Below, piece after piece: positions 1 through 7,254 of a DNA stretch of 12,870 bases (positions within the stretch are counted from its first letter, which is position 1; every line of letters starts with the position of its first letter). Under the pieces are notes generated by a model, which saw only the letters and a list, made by a program, of their open reading frames with translations, had not been told where the DNA came from and ran no database searches. The position numbers and the translations under genes were made by a program. Source of the DNA: Jimgerdemannia flammicorona (lineage: Eukaryota; Mucoromycota; Endogonomycetes; Endogonales; Endogonaceae); NCBI GenBank assembly GCA_003990745.1, contig RBNI01005225.1:1-12870 (forward strand), written 5' to 3'.

Positions 1-267
1 AAAAAAAAAAAAAAAAGTATATTAAGTTTAAAAAGTATAAGTTTAAAGAAATAAAGATTGTATATCTTAAATTTAATTTAAATACTTAATTTAAAATAAT
101 ATATTAATCTTATATTACTAGTATTTAATTATTGTTAAAAAGATATATATATTGAAATTTATACTTAACTAATATAATTAATATTATATAAAAATATAAC
201 TCTATTTATATTATAATAATAAATTAATACTTAGCTATAGTATATATATATAGCTATAGTAGATAAC
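1..267. other. AT-rich low-complexity DNA, no gene seen
   Basis: The stretch begins with a run of A at the window edge and continues as almost pure A/T sequence with TATA-type simple repeats. No open frame, RNA gene or clear repeat unit is visible. It resembles decayed repeat DNA of the kind that fills AT-rich compartments of fungal genomes. Confidence 0.7.
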
Positions 268-367
268 TAGTGCTCTCAAATGAATCAAATCAATTCAAAT
301 TAAATAAATTGAGAGTTATTCAATTTGAATCAAATTGGACCTTTGATTCAATTTGTTGAGAGGACTA
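268..367. mobile_element. hAT-type MITE, 100 bp, with perfect 8-bp target duplication
   Basis: The element starts TAGTGCTCTCAA and its other end reads as TAGTCCTCTCAA on the opposite strand, so it has short terminal inverted repeats. Both sides are flanked by the identical 8-mer TAGATAAC (260-267 and 368-375). An 8-bp duplication with YARNG-like ends (here TAGTG/TAGTC) is the known signature of hAT-superfamily transposition. The interior is made of imperfect palindromic runs of AATCAAAT-like sequence and has no coding capacity, so it is a non-autonomous derivative. Its outermost bases match the MITE at 10094-10654, implying that the same transposase mobilised both. Confidence 0.85.
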
Positions 368-464
368 TAGATAACTTATTTATATAATATATATAATACT
401 TAGTTTTAAATATAATAATATAACTAGTAAGTTAAGATTTTTAAATAAATTAATAATATAAAAA

Positions 465-790
465 CAAGTAAGCTAACAAGTTAACTAATAAGTAAGCTAA
501 AGGTTTAAATATAATGGTAATACTAACTAATAAGTAAGCTGAAAGCTTTAAATATAACAATGATACTAGTTAATAAGTGAGCTAAAATATATCAGTTATT
601 TAGTAAGCTAAGAGCTTAATATATATATAGATAGCAGTGATACCAGCTAACAAATAAGAGCTTTGAATATAATAGTAATGCCAGCTGCCAAGTGAGCTAA
701 GAGCTTTGAATGTAATAGTGACGCAATAAAAAAGCAGCTGATAAGTGAACTAAGAGCTTTAAATATGACAGTGATACAAGTAGTGTGATT
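465..790. repeat. degenerate minisatellite, ~43-bp unit
   Basis: Roughly seven diverged units follow one another, each carrying variants of AATAAGTGAGCTAA, then AGCTTTAAATATAA, then a TAGTGATAC-like end. Unit starts are clear at 483, 525 and 568 (spacing 42-43) and later units are less regular through insertions and deletions. The array ends just before the truncated BTB pseudogene, so the breakpoint of that pseudogene coincides with repeat DNA. No coding potential is seen. Confidence 0.7.
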
Positions 791-811
791 AAGAGCTTCA
801 CATATTCATAG

Positions 812-1245
812 GATGGCGACACCAAAATCAGCGAGGTTGTGCATGTCTTCCGGCATCATCTTCATGAGCTTTGGGAGGAGGAAAAAGCTTGCTGTATATT
901 ATATTCCTACTGTGATGGCAATATCGACAGTGTTATTGATGGTCTCCGTGTAAATGAACCCGTGGACAATGTTGAGCACTGTAGAGGTGATGTCGTTGCG
1001 GATGACGCGAAGAGAAGAACTCTCTCGCTTGCTGCCGTAAAGCATCGCCTAGAAGATCAGGCATCTTTTAAGAAATTACATGAAATAAAAGTGTCATAGA
1101 CAGCGACAAACGGTGTATGAGAATGGAGTACGGCACGGCATGCGCCTAGCTCGACACCATCAGCGCAGACGAAGGTCACATCGTGCTTCCAGATGGAGGC
1201 GGTGTCCCACTTGAGACTAAGACCACTGTCCGATTGCTTGATCAT
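812..1245 (-). pseudogene. truncated BTB-domain gene, copy 1 of the array
   Basis: Read on the minus strand from the ATG at 1243-1245, the first exon encodes a protein start very like the intact gene at 1832-3317 (shared SDSGLSL, IWK and VCADGVELG segments). The second-exon region resumes after an AAAAG acceptor-like site and shares AMLYG, NDIT, FIYTE, LPKLMKM and ADFGVA with the intact copy. It is broken in several ways: the splice donor after the first exon is lost (the intact copy has AAG|GTCTGT), the lysine before AMLYG has become TAG, and a TAA occurs near the segment corresponding to VEIYRAS. Homology stops at about 812, where the AT-rich minisatellite region begins, so the BACK and SPRY parts are missing. 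A short plus-strand frame across 839-1099 is a shadow of this relic. Confidence 0.85.
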
Positions 1246-1640
1246 GTTCACGAAAGGGAGTGAAAAAAAAAGAGGTTTGTTTGGAACCCGTGAGGTTTGG
1301 TTTCGACTGCAATATTATTATATAGAAACCATGGCGCAGGGTTGATATGGTTGATCAAAAGAAATTATTTCGGTGGTGATATATGCCTAGATCGCCGACC
1401 CAGCGCTTGAAAATCGAGCGCATTGCGGAGTGTCCTACTCAACGCATCGTATTGCGATTCCATGTTTTTGCCATCACATCTCATTTACCTGTTTGTGTAG
1501 GTAGCTCAAAAATATAAATACAAGCGCGTCTCTTGATTCCGAAGATCATAGCGCTCATAATTGTGGAGTTTATGTAGTATAAGTTTCGACCATTCGAATG
1601 TTCATTAGAGGTGCTTATGTTGGTCAAGAATTTATCACAC
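1246..1640 (-). promoter_or_regulatory. upstream region of BTB copy 1, related to that of copy 3
   Basis: Reading away from the copy-1 start codon, the minus strand has a CT-rich stretch, an AGTCGAAACCAAACCTCA-like block, a TATATAAT box near 1316-1323 and a CTGCGCCATGGTTT segment. The region upstream of copy 3 has the same order of related blocks (AGTCGAAGCCACACCTCA and CTGCGCCACGATT). A further matching patch, TTTCGACCATT followed by a GTTC-TTAG-type stretch, lies at about 1583 here and about 4228 there. This shows that promoter DNA was duplicated along with the gene. Promoter function is inferred from conservation and from the TATA-like box. Confidence 0.55.
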
Positions 1641-1831
1641 CTTCGAATACTGATGTTTATTTCTTTTTATTGTTAACATCCAACCATTGTTTCTCCACAC
1701 TGCCACTTAAAGCAAATATGAAATACAGATATAAATGGTACCATTTAAAATATTGATATCTGTAATACAAATATTTTTTGATACAAAACGATAAATATTG
1801 CGAAGCTAAGAGAAAATGGACTACTAATCAC
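1641..1831. other. intergenic DNA 3' of the intact BTB gene
   Basis: This AT-rich spacer lies downstream of the TGA at 1832-1834, between the intact gene and the upstream region of copy 1. It must hold the 3' untranslated region and polyadenylation site of the intact gene, but no decisive signal is obvious. No other gene is seen. Confidence 0.5.
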
Positions 1832-3317
1832 TCATCGACGATCCCTTATCCGAAACTTGCATCCTTTATATATACAAACAGCAGGGTACACCTTGTCGGG
1901 GAGATTGCCCCAGGCCAACCCATAATTGATTCCATTGATTGATATGGCCCAGTTATGGTCGGTTTTGTTTAAATGCAAAGTTATAATATCGCCATTTTGA
2001 ATGCCTTTGCCGTAATTTGAATTGAGACACGTTGATTTGCCATACGTATATCCTATGTTGTTATGGATGTAGAAAGTCCATGAACTTTGGTGGCATAACA
2101 TGCTTCCATCAAATTGTGTGAATTCCTCTCCAACGAGTCCAATCATACAAGTGACTCGGTTGCTAGACGATCCAATGGATTCAACAATAATGTCCCATTC
2201 GCATAGACCGTCGTGAATCACCGTCCCAGGGACAGAAAGACGTGCTGTCTGTGGCAAAGTCCCCGATGTAATCTCTACAACCTTCCCATCCTTGGATACC
2301 ACCAATTCAGAACCGATTTTCGATCGATCCCACTGAAGATTGAGACTTGTGGACGGGTGACCTGTAGGGCATACGGTGTTCTTGCAGGCGTGATGGCGAA
2401 ACGCCGTATAGAGTGGAGAGGTCTCCGCAAAGGTGTCAATTGCCTCCGTGAGGGTCTTTAGTCGATGTGGGCAAATGAGCGTGAGGTCAAATTGGCTCAT
2501 CATTTTGAGCAGCAAGGCGCGCGACGCGCCATCTCCTAACCGGACCGTGCCAGCGCAGCCAGGAACCATGTCGTAGATGTTAAGCAGAATAGCGTGGCGC
2601 TCCGAAGCCGACGGCGCCTTCTCGTTGCGTCGCCAGGCCCAGTCGATGATGCACAGCAACAGATCGTGTACGGGAGTGGAAAGGGTCGCTATCTCGACGA
2701 GGAGCAGCTTGAGGGCTTCTTCGGAGAGAATGGTGAGCTCTCCGATGGCAAACTTGCGTGTGCGGAAGGGGTGAAGGAGGACGTCATAGAGGTCCTTGTT
2801 GGCTTTGTTCCACGGTATGGCTGCGACGGCCTCATTGAGCAGGGATGAGGCCACACCAAAATCTGCGAGGTTGTACGCGTGTTCCAGCACCATCTTCATG
2901 AGCTTCGGGAGCAGGAGAAAGCTTGATGCGCGGTATATTTCTACCGCGATGGAATTGTAGAGGGCAATGTCGATGGATTCGGTGTAAATAAAACTGAGGA
3001 TGGTGTTGAGCACCGGGGAGGTGATGTCGTTGAGCACAACACGATGAGAGGAACCCTCTCGCTTGTTTCCGTACAGCATTGCCTTGAAGACTGGACATCT
3101 TTCAAGAGACCAGATGGAATTTAATGTAATGAAAACCGACGAATGCCACTACATAAGAGAATCGAAATCGGACAGACCTTGAAGCCAGAATGGCACGGCA
3201 TACACCTAGCTCGACACCGTCAGCACAGACGATGGCCACATCGTAGTAGATCGGGTCTTTCCATATACAGGCGATATCGTCCTTGAGACTAAAACCACTG
3301 TCGTATTGATCGGCCAT
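1832..3317 (-). CDS. BTB-BACK-SPRY domain protein, two exons, 468 aa
   Basis: Exon 1 runs 3317-3178, an intron with donor GTCTGT and acceptor AAAG occupies 3177-3099 (79 bp), and exon 2 runs 3098-1832. The joined frame is 1407 bp including the TGA. Splicing restores the BTB signature SRCPVFKAMLYG across the junction, which supports the model. The BTB/POZ fold covers about residues 15-125 (DVAIVCADG, VFKAML, FIYTES). A BACK-like helical region follows at about 165-210 (LSEEALKLLL, LLLCIIDWAW). The C-terminal third (about 300-465) resembles a SPRY/B30.2 domain (GDIITLHLN, WAISINGINYGLAW, VYPAVCIY). In the family, BTB domains dimerise and often recruit Cullin-3, BACK supports that role, and SPRY binds a partner protein, so a ubiquitin-ligase adaptor is a reasonable inference but unproven here. 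No signal peptide is present, so it is probably intracellular. It is the only intact member of the local three-copy array. Confidence 0.85.
3099..3177 (-). other. intron of the BTB-BACK-SPRY gene
   Basis: On the minus strand the boundary reads AAG|GTCTGT at the donor and TTGAAAG|ATGTCC at the acceptor. Removing 79 bp joins two open frames into one continuous BTB domain. The length is typical of fungal introns. In broken copy 1 the matching donor is destroyed while an AAAAG acceptor remains. Confidence 0.8.
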
Positions 3318-3385
3318 GTTTACGAAAGGATATATTTGTCGATGGTTGAAGTGTGGTGTAGGCTATAGAAAGAATTCGTTCGTAG

Positions 3386-3392
3386 ATTTATA
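3386..3392 (-). promoter_or_regulatory. TATA box of the intact BTB gene
   Basis: The minus strand reads TATAAAT about 70 bases upstream of the ATG at 3317. Between them lies a CACCACACTTCAACCAT segment that is also recognisable upstream of copy 3 (and more weakly copy 1), consistent with a shared core promoter or leader. Confidence 0.5.
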
Positions 3393-3439
3393 TCTAAATC
3401 GTGGAAATCTTTTTGGACAGCCTGGTTTTTTTTTATAGT

Positions 3440-3672
3440 CCCAGTGCTGGTATTTTTAACTTCATTTTTATCCGCAGTCCTTATGGTATTTTAGTCTGCA
3501 GTCGGGTATTTTCGTCTGCAGTCCTGAAATTTTTGTAGAATTTTCGACTGCAGTCTTCCACGGTCCTCCGCAGCTCTGCTATTTTAGTCTGCAGACTAAA
3601 ATACCTCTAAATAAAATACCAAGCCTTCCGAACTAAAACGCCAGTCCTTCCGAACTAAAATGCCAGGCCTGC
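3440..3672. repeat. minisatellite with a central perfect palindrome and reversed polarity
   Basis: The left half carries direct units of the form GGTATTTTAGTCTGCAGTC at 3485-3503 and 3504-3523, with a third longer variant ending near 3555. A 24-bp perfect palindrome centred on CTGCAG spans 3580-3603. Beyond it, units appear in the opposite orientation (CTTCCGAACTAAAA followed by YGCCAG, twice, through about 3672). The array ends exactly where the BTB copy-3 first exon breaks off, so it lies at that breakpoint. No coding role is seen. Confidence 0.75.
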
Positions 3673-3760
3673 CACCAGCGCAGACGATGGTCACATCGTC
3701 CTTCCAGATGGAGGCGATATCTTCCTTGAGACTAAGACCGCTATCGGATTGCTCTACCAT
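3673..3760 (-). pseudogene. first-exon stub of BTB gene, copy 3
   Basis: From the ATG at 3758-3760 the minus strand encodes about 29 residues closely matching the start of the intact copy: EQSDSGLSLKEDIASIWK, then DDVTIVCA, versus the intact DSGFSLKDDIACIWK and DVAIVCADG. The match ends after VCA at the edge of the palindromic minisatellite, and no further BTB sequence follows in order. It cannot encode a functional BTB protein. Confidence 0.85.
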
Positions 3761-4260
3761 GTTTACAAAAGCGAGAGAAATGAAGAGGTCTGTTTAAATG
3801 GTTGAGGTGTGGCTTCGACTACGGAAAAAAAATATTTTTGCCACAATCGTGGCGCAGCTTTGACATAGATGGTCGCTGTCAAGGTTATGAAAACTAAGTG
3901 TGAACAGGTGCATCATCGATCCAGCACCAAAAAAAAAGGGAGTGCATTGTGGATTGTCCAATGCAGGTTGACGTACATTGCTTATGTCGGCAGTTCATAT
4001 AAAATCACAGATGTCAACGTAAGGCCAAAAAAATTCGCCACTTTGGTTATATTGAAGCATTTGGAAGATCTGTCACTCGAAAATGTTTTTTTTTTTTTTT
4101 TTTTTTTTTTTTTCTTTTTTCATTAAAGTTCTCTTGTAACCAATAGTTAAATGTTGACAAATTCATTTGTTCAAATTTATGCTTAATTATCAACTCTATC
4201 CAATAGAATATACGTACTAAAACAGGATTTCGACCATTCCAACGTTCGTTAGGTCTAGAT
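3761..4260 (-). promoter_or_regulatory. upstream region of BTB copy 3, duplicated promoter block
   Basis: This region shares ordered blocks with the upstream region of copy 1: a CT-rich leader, AGTCGAAGCCACACCTCA, CTGCGCCACGATT, and a TTTCGACCATT patch at about 4228. It is longer than its counterpart and includes a run of 28 T (4086-4113). A plus-strand open frame of 85 codons at 3869-4126 runs into that homopolymer and shows no family resemblance, so it is not called as a gene. Confidence 0.5.
4086..4120. repeat. poly-T tract, 28 T then C then 6 T
   Basis: A near-pure homopolymer of 35 bases. On the minus strand it would read as a poly-A run, which could be the tail of a retroposed transcript, but no recognisable retroposed sequence precedes it. 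Confidence 0.8.
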
Positions 4261-4639
4261 TGCTCTTTTACCTCTCAAGTCTCAATCATATACATTTCCG
4301 GTAACGATATAACATATAGAGGTTCAATGCCAAAGTACAAAACATGCGATTATCACACCCACCCTTCGAGCCCGCAACGACCGCCTAAAAAAAATTTTTT
4401 TTTTTTTAAAAAAATATATATAAATATAAATGAACGGGTTAACGCCCACGGAAAGAGTATTTACGCCACGGCACAATTGTCATAAGACCCAAAGAACACG
4501 CCACAATAAAGAGATACCTGCCTGCCCAAAATGTTGTACATTCGAGTCTACTCCCTCCCTTTTTCCTTACCCTTACATGAAATAATCGGGAGCTGCTTTG
4601 TTATCGGGAATCCCACCTGGATAAATTGACCTTGTGACC
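4261..4639. other. intergenic DNA, no gene seen
   Basis: This spacer separates the BTB array from the large inverted-repeat element. It contains an A8/T13/A7 homopolymer patch at about 4388-4415 and otherwise unremarkable sequence. I see no convincing open frame, RNA gene or repeat in it. Confidence 0.5.
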
Positions 4640-4643
4640 GTAG
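4640..4643. repeat. GTAG target-site duplication, left copy
   Basis: This tetramer abuts the TGTAACG end and is matched by GTAG at 11521-11524 after the CGTTACA end. A 4-base match could occur by chance, but its exact adjacency to both inverted ends supports a real target duplication. Confidence 0.6.
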
Positions 4644-5220
4644 TGTAACGTGCCGGCAAATTACGAGGTTAGGGTGGCTTTGTAGATTGGCTTGAGCCCC
4701 CAGTTACCTTGTCAAAAGTAACAAAATGTTCAGTTGATTTCTAAAAGTGTGAGTTCTCTTGTTTGTGTGCTGTGCATGATTTTGTCAATTTTCTTATTAG
4801 GCACAGATTTGGTGTAATATAGCAAATTTGGCAGATTTCTCAAAGTAGTAGATATCTTAAAGTTCTTCAGACTTCATCTGGCAAGCAGACCAAAATGTAG
4901 CAAATATCTTTAAGTTTTTATAGCTTTGAATGGCAAGTAGACCAAAATATGACTTAATCTGATAAGCAGACCAAAATTGGCAGACTTCTTTATATTAGAA
5001 AGTAAACCAGAGTAGAAAAGAAATAAAGCTCACAATTTTTTAAGTATTGCAATCTTTTCTAAATTAAGTAGCTTTTAGCAGACATTTCTCCTAAGTATAT
5101 ATATCAGATAATTGGTTTTTTCTTTTCTTTAATTTTTCAGACTGAGATTTATTTACTCAAATTTCTGAGATATTTTATATAAGTATAGTTGTCATCTAAT
5201 TGCTATCTGAATAATTATAG
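4644..5220 (+). repeat. left terminal inverted repeat arm
   Basis: It pairs with the arm at 10963-11520. Shared landmarks in order are TGTAACGTGCCGGC, CCCCCAGTTAC, AAAAGTAACAAAAT, AAGCAGACCAAAA, GCTCACAAT, AAATTAAGT, TCAGACTGAG and ATATTTTATATAAGTAT, the last about 55 bases before the inner end. A second AGCAGACCAAAA-type motif recurs internally (near 4880 and 4970), suggesting a small subrepeat. No coding sequence is seen. Confidence 0.8.
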
Positions 5221-5444
5221 AATGTATGGTAAGGTTAATTTAGAGAAAGTTTAACAACTTATTCTCTTATAAGATAGATATTCTCTATAGAATAAATATA
5301 GATAAGTGTTCTACTTAGAATAAGTATTCTAGTTAAAACAAAATCAATATATTCAATTTAGTATATATATTTAGTTATTTATATAAATTAGTAATATATA
5401 TAATAACTATATAGAGTAACTATGCTAAGTATTCTTTATATATA
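5221..5444. other. AT-rich inner DNA between left arm and retroelement
   Basis: A/T-rich sequence with no open frame. Any inverted-repeat similarity to the right side is too weak here to call by eye. The word AGTAACTAT occurs near its inner edge (about 5415) and again just beyond the other edge of the retroelement (about 9373), which may hint at the original continuity of the host element or may be coincidental. Confidence 0.4.
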
Positions 5445-5584
5445 CAAAGTGTCCCACGCATGAGGAGGCTAATGTGAGATGAATAGTATTCTATATAAAA
5501 TGAATCTAATGTGGGACATGGGTTTGGCTCAAAGGAAGTATATACTTCTGAAGGCCCGCCAATTGCATTCGTATGTGAAGAGGC
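5445..5584 (-). repeat. direct repeat B2 of the retroelement
   Basis: This 140-bp segment aligns without gaps to 5953-6092, with 10 differences by eye (about 93% identity), every one a transition. It contains TGTCCCAC near one side and GTGGGACA about 53 bases further in, an inverted pair. Confidence 0.85.
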
Positions 5585-5952
5585 TGGGTGCACATTTATT
5601 GTTCCAAAGGGGGATGGGTGGGAGGGGTACATGAAATTGATTGATATGAATTACTAACAACGATTGCTAGAGTATGTTGAGGGAAATGTGTGGCCACTGC
5701 CTAAATCTTGGGCATGTGGTTGGAGCTCGGGCTAGCTAAGGTAGGGTGCAGAAAGCGATTGAAACTGACTAAGCTAAGATGGTGGATTGCATGATTACGT
5801 TACATAAATGTTTAAGTGCATGGTAGGGTGCAGGAAGCAATTGAAACTGACTAATCTAAGATGGTAGTTGCATTGTGCGATGAATGTTAGATGCACAAGT
5901 GTTAAGTGCAATGGCCACTTTGCTGCATTTTGAACTACGTTCACAACTATAT
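5585..5952 (-). repeat. spacer between the direct repeats (A2-like), with tandem duplication
   Basis: This 368-bp non-coding stretch lies between the two 140-bp repeats. In a split-repeat YR element this position would be the A2 segment, matching an A1 before gag. No A1 match is visible upstream of gag. It holds an 82-bp tandem duplication starting at 5740 and 5822 (GGTAGGGTGCA, GATTGAAACTGACTAA or close variants in each). Confidence 0.55.
5740..5911. repeat. tandem duplication, ~82-bp unit, two copies
   Basis: Unit 1 (5740-5821) and unit 2 (5822 to about 5911) both begin GGTAGGGTGCAG, continue with an ATTGAAACTGACTAA segment and CTAAGATGGT, and end with a TTAAGTGCA-like segment. Unit 2 has a short insertion. 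No coding role is seen. Confidence 0.75.
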
Positions 5953-6092
5953 CAAAGTGTCCCACATATGAGGAGGCTAATGTGAGATGAATAGTGTTCT
6001 ATATAAAATGAATCTAATGTGGGACATGGGTTTGGCTCAAAGGAAGCATACGCTTCCGAAGGCCCACCAATCACATTCGTATGTGAAGAGGC
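5953..6092 (-). repeat. direct repeat B1 of the retroelement
   Basis: This is the second copy of the 140-bp repeat. It lies only 35 bases beyond the recombinase stop codon (6128-6130), as expected for the B1 position of a Ngaro/PAT-like element. It contains a perfect 10-bp inverted pair, TGTCCCACAT (5958-5967) and ATGTGGGACA (6017-6026), a possible recognition structure. Confidence 0.8.
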
Positions 6093-6127
6093 CAAAGAAC
6101 CACGGGCCTGGGAAGTGGGCAAGGCTC

Positions 6128-7254
6128 CTAAATATAATGCTGGTGCCGCTGACCGCTTGTGGGCACCTTTTGACCACCACCCGCCAAACCCATGGCCTGT
6201 TGGTAGTTGAGTAGAGGAAGTGCGGCCAAGGTGACTGTCATCCAAGGTAGAATCTGGTCGAGTTGCTGGATGTAATGCAGAAAGGCCATAGACTTCCACC
6301 AATCAGCCAGTTGAATGATGTGATCCGGATATCCTGCCGATGCAAGAAGAGTAGTGCTGCCAATGCAGAAGGAATGACCATGAATTCCAGTGGCTAGTGG
6401 AGTGTCTCTTAAAGGGGCCCGAATGGCCTCGATGAATGTTGAGCGAGAGAGGGGTTGAGTGGGACTGAAGGAGAAGATGGGGTCCTTGGGATGGGCAGAG
6501 CAGAGGTGGATCATATTGTCAATCGCAGAACAGGGGCAATTGAAGGCACCTGAAAACCCCAGAAATACATCACCTGAGATACCAGTTTTGGTGCAAGAAA
6601 GGTGTTGAGACCAAAAGGGCCGGGAAAGTGTAGGTCCCAGTACCATCGAAGGTGGCGCCTGCATGCCTGCCAGTGTGAGTCGAATGGTAGGTGGTCAGGA
6701 GATGTCAGCTCACCGATTCGCATAAGGCCATAAAAGGCTGTACATATGGCCACCCATATGGTGGCACCATGAGGTGTAGTAAGGGGGAGAGCAGCATGAA
6801 TAAGTTGCAAGTGTTGGCGAGTAATAGGAAGGCGTTCCAGTGAGTGTGAGGGGGGTGGGTGGTGCTGAATGGATTTCAATACCATGTCGAACAGGGGTAA
6901 GGATGTGCAGTGGAGAGGGGGGCCTTGCCAGTGGGCCAGTTGATGAGCGGCGATGTCATAGAAATAGTTCTTGATGGTGGTATATGGCTTTTGATTGTTG
7001 GCCAGCCATAGGGCCCAGTAGCTGAGGAGGTCATCGTGAAGAGGAAAGGCAGTGGTATCATCGATGCCATAGCAGCCTAGGAAGTGGTAGAAGGAGTTGG
7101 TACCAGGTCGAAGGGCACTAGTGCAGGTGTGAGAGTGTTGGTAGAGACAGGACTCGAGTCGATGGCGAAGCCAAAGGGGGATGTTACAGTTGTAGGAAGT
7201 AGTTCCTGGAGATGGGAGGGGAGATGGATAAGATGAGATAGAGAGTCGGCAGAG
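6128..7254 (-). pseudogene. tyrosine recombinase of the YR retroelement, frameshifted
   Basis: A frame open from 7254 to 6511 encodes the N-terminal core-binding part (NSFYHFLGCYG, YTTIKNYF) and the first catalytic box with its arginine (LMRIGELTSP). The remainder lies in another frame ending at 6128, starting near 6664: LSCTKTG, CPCSAIDNMI, then HGHSFCIGSTT, WWKSMAFLHYI. The switch between frames falls at about 6620-6650, so a single-base indel is likely. The nucleophilic tyrosine (in LHYI) is kept, but the second box reads HSFC where the family has H-x-x-R: a CGC to TGC transition would explain the lost arginine. The enzyme normally integrates the circular DNA copy. Its start overlaps the end of the RT/RNase H frame (to 7077), typical of this group. 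Not functional as it stands. Confidence 0.85.

Noticed and set aside
465..790. CRISPR-like array
   Set aside because: The units are degenerate, contiguous and lack unique spacers, and the genome is eukaryotic.
2213..2848. Plus-strand open frames opposite the BTB gene
   Set aside because: They are antisense shadows of the intact minus-strand gene, whose spliced protein has clear BTB, BACK and SPRY features.
3869..4126. 85-codon plus-strand open frame
   Set aside because: It runs into a 28-T homopolymer giving a poly-phenylalanine end, overlaps the duplicated promoter region of BTB copy 3, and shows no recognisable domain.
5420..5632. Minus-strand open frames in the 140-bp direct repeats (also 5952-6302)
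   Set aside because: Their shared protein segment simply reflects the non-coding direct repeat; one frame is a shadow of the recombinase end.
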